NCBI GenBank assembly: GCA_963738625.1
Contig: CAVTXH010000002.1
Span: 434,001-498,000, forward strand
Origin: UBA7672 sp963738625
GTDB lineage: Bacteria; Pseudomonadota; Alphaproteobacteria; Caulobacterales; Hyphomonadaceae
Direction of reading: 5' to 3'
DNA: 64,000 bases
The notes under the pieces were generated by a model, which saw only the letters and a program-made list of their open reading frames with translations, did not search any database and had not been told where the DNA came from. The translations under genes and the position numbers were made by a program. Shown here one piece after another: positions 27,884 to 36,674 of the stretch (positions are counted from its first letter, which is position 1; the number at the start of each line of letters is the position of its first letter).

Positions 27884-29014
27884 ATGGCCAGTGGTCCTTT
27901 GCGCGGCCTGAAGATCGTCGAGTTCGCGGGCATCGGGCCCGCGCCGTTCTGCGGCATGCTGCTGGCCGATATGGGCGCGGATGTGGTGCGCATCGATCGC
28001 AAGGGCGCGCAGCCGGGTGCGGACCATCTGATGGGCCGCGGCAAGCGGTCGATCGCGATCGACCTCAAGCACAAGGACGGCGTCGAGGCGGCGTTGGCCA
28101 TCATCGAAAAGGCGGATGCGCTGTTCGAGGGATTCCGGCCGGGCGTGATGGAGCGGCTGGGGCTGGGACCTGAAATTGCGCTGAAGCGCAATCCGCGCGT
28201 TGTCTATGGGCGCATGACGGGCTGGGGCCAGACGGGCCCGTGGGCCAGCATGGCCGGGCACGACATCGACTACATCGCCGTTACGGGCGCTCTGCATGCG
28301 ATGGGCAGGCGAGGCGAGACAACGCCGCCGCCGCTCAATCTGGTGGGCGACTATGGCGGGGGCGCGCTCTATCTCGCGTTCGGTCTGCTCGCCGGCGTCA
28401 TCGAGGCGAAAGCGTCGGGCAAAGGGCAGGTGATCGACTGCGCGATGGTCGACGGCGCGGCGTCGCTGATGACGATGTTCTATGCGATGCGCGGCATCGG
28501 GTTCTGGACCGACAATCGCGAAGAGAACATGCTGGATGGCGGCGCGCACTTCTACGACACGTATGAGTGTGCGGACGGCAAGCTGCTGGCGATCGGGGCG
28601 ATCGAGCCGCAGTTTCATACGGTGTTTGTGCAGGGGCTCGGACTGAGCGAGGCGGATTTTCCCAAGCGGCTGGATCGCGCGCAGTGGCCCGCCTATTCGA
28701 AGAAGGTCGCTGCGGTCGTGAAATCCCGCACGCGCGACGACTGGATGAAGGTGTTCGACGGAACGGACGCCTGCGTCGCGCCGGTCCTAACCATGGAGGA
28801 GGCGCCGAAGCATCCACACAATGCAGCGCGCAATACTTTTCAGAGCGTGCAAGGCGTGATTCAGCCCGGGCCAGCGCCGCGCTTTTCGCGCACGGCGGGA
28901 GCGATCAATGGTCCGCCCGCGAAAGTCGGGGAGCATTCGGCCAACGTGCTTGAGAGCTGGGGCGTCGATGCTGAACGCGCGGCCGCATTTCTCAAGGACG
29001 GCGCTGTCGGCTAA
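27884..29014 (+). CDS. CaiB/BaiF family protein, likely alpha-methylacyl-CoA racemase
   Basis: This 376-residue protein belongs to the family III CoA-transferases. It keeps the residues that define alpha-methylacyl-CoA racemases: His in SMAGHDIDYIAVTG, Asp in NLVGDYGGGALYLAFG, and Glu in AIGAIEPQFHTVF. FRPGVMERLGLGPE and FEGFRPG are typical of the family. The enzyme interconverts R and S 2-methylacyl-CoA esters so that branched chains can enter beta-oxidation. The nearby SDR would fit such a pathway, but the repeat between them makes shared transcription unsure. CoA-transferase activity cannot be ruled out from sequence alone. Confidence 0.85.
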   Translation: MASGPLRGLKIVEFAGIGPAPFCGMLLADMGADVVRIDRKGAQPGADHLMGRGKRSIAIDLKHKDGVEAALAIIEKADALFEGFRPGVMERLGLGPEIALKRNPRVVYGRMTGWGQTGPWASMAGHDIDYIAVTGALHAMGRRGETTPPPLNLVGDYGGGALYLAFGLLAGVIEAKASGKGQVIDCAMVDGAASLMTMFYAMRGIGFWTDNREENMLDGGAHFYDTYECADGKLLAIGAIEPQFHTVFVQGLGLSEADFPKRLDRAQWPAYSKKVAAVVKSRTRDDWMKVFDGTDACVAPVLTMEEAPKHPHNAARNTFQSVQGVIQPGPAPRFSRTAGAINGPPAKVGEHSANVLESWGVDAERAAAFLKDGAVG

Positions 29015-29073
29015 GCCCTGATTGCGCCTGTGAGGGTCTGCCGGTTAGCCAGCGATTCGGCCTGAAATGTGGC

Positions 29074-29099
29074 GTGAAGTCAGTGGCTTCGCTGTTTTT
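29074..29099 (+). terminator. Probable intrinsic terminator after the racemase gene
   Basis: GTGAAG (29074-29079) can pair with CTTCGC (29087-29092), including one G-T pair, around a 7-base loop. A T-rich run, tgttttt, follows at 29093-29099. The stem is short, so termination may be partial. Confidence 0.4.
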
Positions 29100-29159
29100 G
29101 TTCAACCTGAATTATGGACAACAACCGCCACAGTCCGCGTTCAAACTCACTCCTATACA

Positions 29160-29254
29160 AGGAACGCATACCGGTGGGACGCCTTGAAGTCCCTCGATGG
29201 TTCTCACCGGTGTCTGTTCCTGTGTACTCGGCCGGCGCTCCCAAGGCGCCGGCC
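29160..29254 (+). ncRNA. Candidate structured RNA upstream of the M1 peptidase gene
   Basis: AGGAAC (29160-29165) pairs with GTTCCT (29216-29221), and ACCGGTG (29170-29176) pairs with CACCGGT (29205-29211). GGAC (29177-29180) can pair with GTCC (29189-29192) inside. A second hairpin follows, with a perfect 9-bp stem GGCCGGCGC/GCGCCGGCC (29230-29254) and a 7-base loop. The whole lies in a 358-bp gap without a credible protein gene, about 118 bp before the peptidase start. It could be a leader element or a small RNA ended by the second hairpin. It matches no RNA family I can name. Confidence 0.35.
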
Positions 29255-29372
29255 ATTTCACGTCTGGAGCAGCTCACCGTTCAGGAGAATCTCGTCCTCG
29301 CCCGTAAGGTCGCGGTGACATCTCATCGTTTATCGCTAAAACAGGAACCAGAAGATTCCGGGGAGCCTGTGG

Positions 29373-31811
29373 ATGAAGTTTGCGTGGTTTGCCGCTGCAG
29401 CGGCAGCGATTCTTGCCTGCGGCCCCGCCGCCGCCGATGCGATCAAGCAGAAGGGCGCGTATGAGGACAAGTTCCGCCAGCTTGAGGTGGACCTGCCGAC
29501 GCCTAACACCTACCGCGCGGCTTCCGGCGCTCCGGCAGAATCCTACTGGCAGCAGCAGGCCGACCACGTCATCACGGCGACGCTGGACGAGAACGCCAAG
29601 CGGATCACGGCCAGCGAGACGGTCACTTACAAGAACAACTCCCCGCACAACCTGACCTACGCCTGGTTCCAGCTCGACCAGAACCAGTTCAAGGAGAATT
29701 CGGTCACGCGCCAGACGGCGACGGCGTCGACCACGCCCAGCGGCGGCGACTTGATCAGCGTCGGAACGCTGCGCCAGCTTCAGTCCTATTCGCAGACGCC
29801 GCACGGCTTCGAGATCAAGTCGGTGACCGATGGGGCGGGCAATGCGCTGAACTACGTGATCAACGACACGATGATGCGGGTCGACCTGCCGCGCGGACTC
29901 GCGCCGGGCAAAACCCAGGTGTTCAAGATTTCCTGGGCGTTCAACATCGTCGACAACAACGTTTTCGGCGGGCGTGCGGGCTACGAGCATTTCCGGGAGA
30001 ACGACACCTACATTTTCTTCCAGGCGCAATGGTTTCCGCGGCTTGCGGCCTACACCGATTACACCGGTTGGCAGCACAAGCAGTTTCTGGGCAATGGCGA
30101 GTTCACACTGGAATTCGGCAACTATGATGTGTCGATCACCGTACCGGCCGACCACATCATGGGCGCGACGGGCGCGCTGCAGAATCCGGGGCAGGTGCTG
30201 AGCGCCGAACAGCGCAGTCGCCTGGCGCAGGCGCGTGCTTCGAAATCGAAGCCCGTCTACATCGTGACGCCGGATGAAGCGCTGGCCAACGAGAGGGAAG
30301 GCACGGCGGCGACCAAGACGTGGCGCTGGAAGGCCGACAATGTTCGTGACTTCGCGTGGGCCTCGTCGCGCAAGTTCATCTGGGATGCGATGGGCGTCGA
30401 CCAGCCCGTGGGGCCGGATGTGCTGGCGCAGTCTTTCTTCCCGACCGAGGCTGATCCGCTGTGGTCGCTGTATTCGACGCGCGCGGTCGCGCACACGATC
30501 GACGTCTATTCGCAGTTCTCGTTCCCGTATCCTTATCCCAACGCACTGTCGGTCAACACCTGGCTGAGCGGCGGGATGGAATATCCGATGATCTCCTTCA
30601 ACGGCTATCGGCCGGTGAAGGACGAGAAGACGGGCAAGAAGACGTATACGCGCAACGCCAAGTACGGCCTGATCGGCGTGGTGATCCACGAGGTCGGGCA
30701 CAACTATTTCCCGATGGTCGTGAACTCGGACGAGCGGCAGTGGACCTGGATGGACGAGGGGCTGAACTCGTTCCTCGAAGCGCAGGCCGAATACCGCTGG
30801 GAAGAGGAGTTCCCGGCGGGCGCGCCCGGCGTGCCGAACGTGCTGGATTCGATCACCGACTATATGATGAGCGAAGAGCAGGTTCCGATCATGACCAACT
30901 CGGAATCGGTCAAGCAGTTCGGGCCGAACGCCTATTCGAAGCCGACGGCGGCGCTCACTGTGCTGCGCGAAACGGTGATGGGGCGCGAGTTGTTCGACTT
31001 TGCGTTCAAGGAATACGCAAAACGCTGGATGTTCAAGCGGCCGACGCCGTCGGACTTCTTCCGCACCATGGAAGACGCTTCGGGCGTCGATCTCGACTGG
31101 TTCTGGCGCGGCTGGTTCTACACGACCGACCATGTCGACATCGCGCTGACCAGCGTGCGGGAGTACCGGCTTTCCACGAAGGATCCGAACGTCGAGGCTC
31201 AGCTTTCGCGCGAGCGCAAGGCGGTAAGGCAGCCCGAGCCGCCGACGGTGACCGGCAACAAGGCGCAGGGACTGCAGACCTATATGGACAAACATCCCGA
31301 CGCGAAGGACTTCTACAACGAGAACGACGAGTTCGCGGTCAACAACAAGGACCTGAACGACTTCGAGACGTACAAGGAAGGCCTCAAGGAGCCGGACAAG
31401 TCGGCGATGGAGCGGGCGCTGCGCGAAAACCCGTACATCTACTTCGTGGACTTCCAGAACATTGGCGGGCTGGTCTCGCCGCTGCCGCTCAAGATCACCT
31501 ATGAGGACGGCTCGGCGAAGGAACAGATCATTCCGGCCGAGATCTGGCGGAAGAACAACCAGAAAGTCACAAAACTGTTCGTGGAGTCGAAAAGGATCGT
31601 CTCAGTGGAACTGGACGCGCGCCATCAGATCGCGGACGCGAACAAGTCCAACAACGCCTTCCCGCAAAAGGTGGCGCCGAGCCGTCTCGAAATCTTCCGC
31701 CAGACGCAGCCCCAGGCGCGCAACCAGATGGCAGACGCGCTGGTCGAGCTGAAGGCCAAGGAAGCGCCTGCCAGCCCGCCCGCGCCGATCACGCCGGCGC
31801 CGCCGCAATGA
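29373..31811 (+). CDS. M1 family metallopeptidase (exported)
   Basis: This 812-residue zinc aminopeptidase-like enzyme has a signal peptide (AWFAAAAAAILACGPAAA), so it acts in the periplasm or outside. The zinc site is H439-E-x-x-H443 in VVIHEVGHNYFP, with Glu462 in WMDEG after an 18-residue gap, exactly the M1 pattern. GGMEYP replaces the usual GAMEN exopeptidase motif. The N-terminal ~250 residues form the beta-sandwich, with ITASETVTYKNNSPHNLTYAWFQL. The end is Pro/Ala-rich. The next gene overlaps its stop codon, so the two are co-translated. Confidence 0.93.
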   Translation: MKFAWFAAAAAAILACGPAAADAIKQKGAYEDKFRQLEVDLPTPNTYRAASGAPAESYWQQQADHVITATLDENAKRITASETVTYKNNSPHNLTYAWFQLDQNQFKENSVTRQTATASTTPSGGDLISVGTLRQLQSYSQTPHGFEIKSVTDGAGNALNYVINDTMMRVDLPRGLAPGKTQVFKISWAFNIVDNNVFGGRAGYEHFRENDTYIFFQAQWFPRLAAYTDYTGWQHKQFLGNGEFTLEFGNYDVSITVPADHIMGATGALQNPGQVLSAEQRSRLAQARASKSKPVYIVTPDEALANEREGTAATKTWRWKADNVRDFAWASSRKFIWDAMGVDQPVGPDVLAQSFFPTEADPLWSLYSTRAVAHTIDVYSQFSFPYPYPNALSVNTWLSGGMEYPMISFNGYRPVKDEKTGKKTYTRNAKYGLIGVVIHEVGHNYFPMVVNSDERQWTWMDEGLNSFLEAQAEYRWEEEFPAGAPGVPNVLDSITDYMMSEEQVPIMTNSESVKQFGPNAYSKPTAALTVLRETVMGRELFDFAFKEYAKRWMFKRPTPSDFFRTMEDASGVDLDWFWRGWFYTTDHVDIALTSVREYRLSTKDPNVEAQLSRERKAVRQPEPPTVTGNKAQGLQTYMDKHPDAKDFYNENDEFAVNNKDLNDFETYKEGLKEPDKSAMERALRENPYIYFVDFQNIGGLVSPLPLKITYEDGSAKEQIIPAEIWRKNNQKVTKLFVESKRIVSVELDARHQIADANKSNNAFPQKVAPSRLEIFRQTQPQARNQMADALVELKAKEAPASPPAPITPAPPQ

Positions 31812-32338
31812 CGGCGCGGGCGCTGCAGCTGACGCGCAGGCTGGCGATCGCCGGCGCCTGTATGCTGGCTGCAGCGCCCGCGGCCTTCGCCCACCGGTCG
31901 CAATCCGTACTGACGGTCGTGACCTGGAATCCCGATAGGTCAATGCTGGAAGTCTCGCACCGCATGCATGCGCACGATGCGGAGGTGGGGCTGGCGCAAT
32001 CGACGGGCGACGCCAACGCGCCGGCGGTGGACATCTCGGTCGTCGCCAATCAGGCCAAGCTGATGCTTTATATAGAGAAGCGTTTCTCGCTGGCTGATGC
32101 GAAGGGTCCGATCAAGCTGGCGCCGCTGGGCGCCGAGCTCGAGTCCGAGGCAATTCTCGTCTACCAGGAAGCCAGGCTGCCGGCGCCGCCGGCCGAGCTG
32201 GTGATCGACAACCAGATCCTGCGAGATGTGTTCGATCAGCAGACCAACCTGGTGAATGTTCGCATGGCGCAACGGACCCGCACGCTGATCTTCGTCGGCA
32301 AGGACGGCGCGAAGCGGGCGAAGGATCTGCTGCAGTAG
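31808..32338 (+). CDS. DUF6702 family exported protein
   Basis: This is a 176-residue protein with a signal peptide ending near AAFA-H. The mature start HRSQSVLTVVTWNPDRSMLEVSHRMHAHDAE is typical of DUF6702, which is often encoded directly after M1-type peptidases. The ATG overlaps the peptidase stop (ATGA), so the two are translationally coupled. This suggests a partner or accessory role for the peptidase, but that is inference. No catalytic motif is visible. Confidence 0.78.
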   Translation: MTARALQLTRRLAIAGACMLAAAPAAFAHRSQSVLTVVTWNPDRSMLEVSHRMHAHDAEVGLAQSTGDANAPAVDISVVANQAKLMLYIEKRFSLADAKGPIKLAPLGAELESEAILVYQEARLPAPPAELVIDNQILRDVFDQQTNLVNVRMAQRTRTLIFVGKDGAKRAKDLLQ

Positions 32339-32436
32339 TCTGAGCCGTCGTCTGGCGCCCGCGGGCCGCCTCAATTAGGAATGCAGATACGGCGGGGGCC
32401 GGGGTCCTAGCGGACCCGACCAAAGGGAAGCCTGCC

Positions 32437-33180
32437 ATGAAGAGGATCATCATTTTCCTCCTGCTTGCGCTGCTGGTCGGCGGCGGCGCAGCGGTCTCCA
32501 TGCTTCCGATGTCGATGGCGGCCGAGTTCGCGGCAAAGCACGTCCCGGCGCTCAAGTATGCCGATGCCACGGGCAGCGTCTGGGACGGCAAGCTGACGAA
32601 GGTCGTCTACGGAACGCAGAAGATCGGCGATCTGTCCGTGAAGGCGGACCTGCTGCAGGCGTTCACGGGAAAGGCGGCGGCCAGTGTCGGCTTCGCCCGC
32701 GACAAGCTGACAGGAAGCGCGGATATCGCCTGGCCGATCGGCGGCAGGGAAGTGGCGCTGACCAATGTGAAGGTCGGAGGCCCGATCGGCATGGCGCCGG
32801 GCATTCCCCAGGTCGTGGCCGTCGGCGGGGGTACGTTCACGCTGGAGCTGAAAAGCCTGAAGTTCGCCGGCGATGTTTGTACGAGCGCGAAAGGCGAGGT
32901 GTGGACCGATGCGCTGGCCAAGGTGAACTACAAGGGCTGGGTCGGGCCCGACCTGCGCGGGCCGGTATCCTGCACGAACGGCAAGGTGCAGGTCGAGGCG
33001 ACCGGCAAGGCGCCTGCCGGCGAAGACGTGACCGCGGTGATGACCGTCACGCCCAGGCTGGACATGGAAGTGACCGCGAGCGTCATGAACGCACAGGGAC
33101 CGGCGGCGGCGGCCTTCACCGACATGGGCTTCAAGCCGGAGGGCAACGCCCTGGTTATCCGCCAGGCTATCGGATCCTAG
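32437..33180 (+). CDS. Type II secretion system protein N (GspN) homologue
   Basis: This 247-residue protein has an N-terminal transmembrane helix (IIIFLLLALLVGGGAAVSMLP) and a periplasmic body. The motifs ATGSVWDGKL, DIAWPIGG and GPVSCTNGKVQVEATG match the GspN family, which is associated with type II secretion. No other gsp gene is visible in this window, so it is isolated here. It may serve a distant system or have diverged. It lies just before tRNA-Asp. Confidence 0.72.
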   Translation: MKRIIIFLLLALLVGGGAAVSMLPMSMAAEFAAKHVPALKYADATGSVWDGKLTKVVYGTQKIGDLSVKADLLQAFTGKAAASVGFARDKLTGSADIAWPIGGREVALTNVKVGGPIGMAPGIPQVVAVGGGTFTLELKSLKFAGDVCTSAKGEVWTDALAKVNYKGWVGPDLRGPVSCTNGKVQVEATGKAPAGEDVTAVMTVTPRLDMEVTASVMNAQGPAAAAFTDMGFKPEGNALVIRQAIGS

Positions 33181-33270
33181 GAGTGCGGCGGGAATCGCTG
33201 GCGAAATCAGGCAGGAACGCGCTTGACCGGGGGGGCCGAGGCGCCTAAACCCTCGTCCTCCCAGACCAGT

Positions 33271-33347
33271 GCGGGTGTAGCTCAGTTGGTTAGAGTGCCG
33301 GCCTGTCACGCCGGAGGTCGCGGGTTCGAGCCCCGTCACTCGCGCCA
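33271..33347 (+). tRNA. tRNA-Asp (anticodon GTC)
   Basis: The 77-base cloverleaf has an acceptor stem GCGGGTG/CACTCGC with one G-T pair. It continues with a D-arm beginning gctcagttggt, an anticodon stem ccggc/gccgg enclosing GTC at 33305-33307, and a T-arm with GGTTCGAGCC. The discriminator base is G and CCA is encoded. It reads GAC and GAT codons for aspartate. Confidence 0.97.
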
Positions 33348-33887
33348 CTGGTTTCAAGGGGTTAGCGGCCAGCCGTCCGCGTCTTTCGAAATCGGCTATT
33401 TCACCGGCTTTCGAAATTTGTCCGCCATCGGGGCGCGACCGGCCTCTCCGGCTTTCGCGCAATCGTTGTTAATGACGCGCCAGCCGGTCGCGACCTGTCC
33501 CATATGCCTCGATGAGAGGCGCGACTTCGGGGGAGACTGCCTTCCGAAAGGTTGGAAGGCAGTTCAAGAGGTGGGACGGACGGGGCGTCGGTCTTCGCGA
33601 ACGTCACGTCGAGCAGGCAGCCGGACCCGCTGAACCTGCATGCTGGGCTGCCGTGACTCGCGCTCACAAATGGCCGCTCTCGCGGCGAGTGCTGGATCGT
33701 GTGCAGGGGAGCGTCAGTCCGCTGCGTATTGCGACGTTCCATCGCACACGCTGCAGGCTCCTAGAGACCGGATTCATGGCGGGAAAGTCGCTCTCGGGTA
33801 CAGTTTTGGCGTCGCGCCGGAGGGCTCTATTGCCTCACGCATGAAAGCGGACTAGGCCGTCCGCACAAACGATGACCGAGGGTTAAT
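33348..33887. other. Intergenic region between tRNA-Asp and nuoA, structured but without a gene
   Basis: About 540 bases hold no convincing coding frame; the open frames here lack codon structure or homology. Two clear inverted repeats are present. CGCGACCGGC/GCCGGTCGCG lies at 33434-33443 and 33483-33492. A 10-bp perfect hairpin ACTGCCTTCC/GGAAGGCAGT lies at 33536-33545 and 33554-33563 with an 8-base loop. The promoter of the nuo operon should lie here, but I could not pick a firm -35/-10 pair. Confidence 0.45.
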
Positions 33888-34262
33888 ATGGAAGGCGCGC
33901 AGACGCTTGTCGTCGAATATCTGCCGGTCGTGCTTTTCCTCGGGATTGCGGCGGCCTTGAGCTGCCTGTTCATCGTGATGTCGACCCTGTTCGCGCCGAA
34001 GAAGCCCGATCCCGAGAAGCTGTCGGCCTATGAGTGCGGCTTCAACGCATTCGACGACGCCCGCATGAAGTTCGACGTGCGCTTCTATCTGGTCTCCATA
34101 CTCTTCATCATCTTCGACCTCGAAGTGGCGTTTCTGTTTCCCTGGATCTTTCAGGTGGCGGACGGGAATGTCGCGGCCTTCTGGTCGATGATGGTGTTTC
34201 TCGGCGTTCTCACTATCGGGTTCATCTATGAATGGCGCCGCGGCGCGCTGGAGTGGCAGTAA
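33888..34262 (+). CDS. nuoA: NADH-quinone oxidoreductase subunit A
   Basis: NuoA is a membrane subunit of respiratory complex I, which couples NADH oxidation to proton pumping. The 124-residue protein has three transmembrane helices. The first loop ends in YECGFNAFDDARMKFDVRFYLVSILFIIFDLEVAFLFPW, which carries the conserved cysteine and the acidic residues of the quinone-site loop. It is the first gene of nuoA-N. Its TAA overlaps the ATG of nuoB by one base. Confidence 0.97.
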   Translation: MEGAQTLVVEYLPVVLFLGIAAALSCLFIVMSTLFAPKKPDPEKLSAYECGFNAFDDARMKFDVRFYLVSILFIIFDLEVAFLFPWIFQVADGNVAAFWSMMVFLGVLTIGFIYEWRRGALEWQ

Positions 34263-34831
34263 TGGCTGATCCTGCTGCGCCAGCTGGTTCTGCCGGGAAG
34301 GTCGCGCGCCCGGAAGGCGGCGCGATCATCAAGCCGAACGACCCTTTCTTCTCCGGCCTGTCGGACGAACTCGCGGACAAGGGCTTTATCGTCGCGGCCG
34401 CTGACGATTTGATCACCTGGGCGCGCACCGGCTCGCTGATGTGGATGACGTTCGGGCTTGCTTGCTGCGCGGTCGAGATGATGCAGGCGTCGATGCCGCG
34501 GTATGACCTCGAGCGCTTCGGCTTTGCGCCGCGCGCGAGCCCGCGCCAGAGCGACGTGATGATCGTCGCCGGCACGCTTACCAACAAGATGGCCCCCGCG
34601 CTCCGCAAGGTCTACGACCAGATGCCGGAGCCGCGCTACGTGATCTCTATGGGCTCGTGCGCCAATGGCGGCGGCTACTATCACTATTCATACGCCGTGG
34701 TGCGCGGGTGTGACCGTATCGTGCCGGTGGACATATACGTGCCGGGCTGTCCGCCGACCGCCGAGGCGCTGGTCTATGGCGTGCTGCAGCTTCAGAAGAA
34801 GATCCGGCGTGAGGGGAGCATCGAGCGATGA
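34262..34831 (+). CDS. nuoB: NADH-quinone oxidoreductase subunit B
   Basis: NuoB carries iron-sulfur cluster N2, the last electron carrier before quinone in complex I. The 189-residue protein shows FGLACCAVEMM (two adjacent cysteines), VAGTLTNKMAPALRKVYDQMPEPRYVISMGSCANGGG and DIYVPGCPPTAEAL, which supply the four cysteine ligands. The ATG at 34262 was chosen because it overlaps the nuoA stop and gives the usual length; the frame reaches into nuoA. Confidence 0.97.
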   Translation: MADPAAPAGSAGKVARPEGGAIIKPNDPFFSGLSDELADKGFIVAAADDLITWARTGSLMWMTFGLACCAVEMMQASMPRYDLERFGFAPRASPRQSDVMIVAGTLTNKMAPALRKVYDQMPEPRYVISMGSCANGGGYYHYSYAVVRGCDRIVPVDIYVPGCPPTAEALVYGVLQLQKKIRREGSIER

Positions 34832-35457
34832 GCGCGCTTCCCACCCGCTCCGCCATGACCTCGGAGCTGAAAATCCATCTCGAAGGCGTGCAGGGCAAGG
34901 CGATCACGTCGATGTCGGTGACGCTGGGCGAACTGACGCTGGCAGCGCCACGCGATGGGATCGTCAAGCTGCTGACTTTCCTGCGCGACGACAGCCAGTG
35001 CCGGTTCGAAACGCTGGTGGATATCTGCGCGTGCGACTACCCGACCGACCCGGAGCGATTCGAGGTGGTCTATCACCTGTTGTCGATGCGGCTGAACCAG
35101 CGCATCCGCGTGAAGGTGCGCACCGACGAAATGACGTCGGTCCCGAGCGCCACGGCCGTGTTCCCGGTCGCCAACTGGTACGAGCGCGAGGCGTTCGACA
35201 TGTATGGCGTGCTGTTCTCCGATCACCCGGACCTGCGCCGCATCCTCACTGACTACGGGTTCGAGGGCTATCCGCTGCGCAAGGACTTCCCGCTGACCGG
35301 CCGCGTCGAGGTTCGCTATGACGAAGCGCAGAAGCGCGTGGTCTATGAGCCTGTGAAGCTGGTCCAGGAATACCGCAACTTCGACTTCCTCTCGCCGTGG
35401 GAAGGCATGCAGTCGGTTATCCCCGGTGATGAGAAAGCGACGGAGGCCAAGAAGTAG
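34828..35457 (+). CDS. nuoC: NADH-quinone oxidoreductase subunit C
   Basis: NuoC is a 30 kDa peripheral-arm subunit of complex I that packs against NuoD. The 209 residues include the conserved NWYEREAFDMYGVLFSDHPDLRRILTDYGFEGYPLRKDFPLTG signature near residues 115-157. The ATG overlaps the nuoB stop (ATGA). C and D are separate genes here, unlike the fused nuoCD of E. coli. Confidence 0.97.
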   Translation: MSALPTRSAMTSELKIHLEGVQGKAITSMSVTLGELTLAAPRDGIVKLLTFLRDDSQCRFETLVDICACDYPTDPERFEVVYHLLSMRLNQRIRVKVRTDEMTSVPSATAVFPVANWYEREAFDMYGVLFSDHPDLRRILTDYGFEGYPLRKDFPLTGRVEVRYDEAQKRVVYEPVKLVQEYRNFDFLSPWEGMQSVIPGDEKATEAKK

Positions 35458-35459
35458 TC

Positions 35460-36674
35460 ATGGCCGACGACGCTAAAACCAGCCCGCACGCCGATACTTT
35501 CGATCTCGACGACCGCAAGTTCACGATCAACTTCGGACCTCAACACCCCGCAGCGCACGGCGTTCTGAGGCTGGTCCTGGATCTCGACGGCGAGATCGTC
35601 GATCGCGTCGATCCGCATATCGGCTTGCTTCACCGCGGCACCGAGAAGCTGATCGAGTACAAGACCTTCCTTCAGGCGCTGCCTTACTTCGACCGGCTCG
35701 ACTATGTCGCGCCGATGAATCAGGAGCACGCGTACTGCCTCGCCATCGAAAAGCTGGCGGGCATCGAGGTTCCGATGCGCGCGAAGTACATTCGCGTGAT
35801 CTTCTCCGAGATCGGCCGGCTGCTGTCGCACATCCTCAACGTCACCACGCAGGCCCTGGATGTCGGCGCGCTGACCCCGCCGCTGTGGGGCTTCGAGGAG
35901 CGCGAGAAACTGATGGTGTTCTACGAGCGCGCGTCCGGATCGCGGATGCACGCCGCTTATTTCCGGCCGGGCGGCGTGCATCAAGACCTGCCGCCGGAGC
36001 TGGTGGAGGACATTCACAAGTTCTGCGATCCGTTCCTGAAGTTCATGGACGACCTCGAAAACCTCGTCACTGAAAACCGGATCTTCAAGCAGCGCAACGT
36101 CGACATCGGCGTGGTGTCCGTGGAAGACGCGCAGGCCTGGGGTTTTTCCGGCGTGATGGTGCGCGGGTCGGGCCTTCCCTGGGACCTGCGCCGCGCCGAG
36201 CCGTACGAAGTCTATTCGGAACTCGACTTCAAGATTCCGGTCGGCAAGAACGGCGACTGCTGGGACCGCTATCTCTGCCGCATCGAGGAGATGCGCGAGA
36301 GCATCAAGATCATCAGGCAGTGCATCGACAGGATGCCGGTTGGGCCCGTGCTGCCCGAGCATTCGAAATATGCCCCGCCGCGCCGAGGCGAGATGAAGAC
36401 GTCGATGGAAGCGTTGATCCATCACTTCAAGCTTTATACCGAAGGCTTCCGCGTCCCGGCGGGCGAGACCTATGCCTGTGTCGAGGCGCCGAAAGGCGAG
36501 TTCGGCGTCTATCTGGTGACCGACGGCGGCAACCGGCCCTATCGCCTGAAAATCAAGGCGCCGGGCTTTGCCCACCTTCACGCGATGGATCATCTGTGCC
36601 GCGGCCACATGCTGGCCGACGTGTCGGCCATTCTCGGTTCGCTGGACATCGTGTTCGGGGAGATCGACCGTTGA
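35460..36674 (+). CDS. nuoD: NADH-quinone oxidoreductase subunit D
   Basis: NuoD is the 49 kDa subunit that forms the quinone pocket of complex I together with NuoB. The 404-residue protein has the signatures NFGPQHPAAHGVLRLVLDLDGE, IGLLHRGTEKLIEYKTFLQALPYFDRLDYV and the C-terminal DIVFGEIDR. The His in QHPAAHG and a Tyr in the pocket, expected to bind the quinone head group, are in place. It starts two bases after nuoC. Confidence 0.97.
   Translation: MADDAKTSPHADTFDLDDRKFTINFGPQHPAAHGVLRLVLDLDGEIVDRVDPHIGLLHRGTEKLIEYKTFLQALPYFDRLDYVAPMNQEHAYCLAIEKLAGIEVPMRAKYIRVIFSEIGRLLSHILNVTTQALDVGALTPPLWGFEEREKLMVFYERASGSRMHAAYFRPGGVHQDLPPELVEDIHKFCDPFLKFMDDLENLVTENRIFKQRNVDIGVVSVEDAQAWGFSGVMVRGSGLPWDLRRAEPYEVYSELDFKIPVGKNGDCWDRYLCRIEEMRESIKIIRQCIDRMPVGPVLPEHSKYAPPRRGEMKTSMEALIHHFKLYTEGFRVPAGETYACVEAPKGEFGVYLVTDGGNRPYRLKIKAPGFAHLHAMDHLCRGHMLADVSAILGSLDIVFGEIDR

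Noticed and set aside
29154..29159. TATACA as a promoter -10 for the RNA candidate
   Set aside because: No matching -35 lies 16-18 bp upstream, and the start would fall inside the first stem.
29114..29464. 116-codon frame ahead of the M1 peptidase
   Set aside because: It overlaps the signal peptide region of the peptidase in another frame, crosses strong hairpins, and becomes Arg-rich at its end as expected of a shadow frame.
33223..33633. 136-codon frame through tRNA-Asp
   Set aside because: It reads straight through the tRNA gene and the following inverted repeats, so it cannot be a normal coding sequence.
33512..33844. 110-codon frame upstream of nuoA
   Set aside because: There is no domain and no ribosome site, and it contains a hairpin stem. 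It is more likely part of the nuo leader region.
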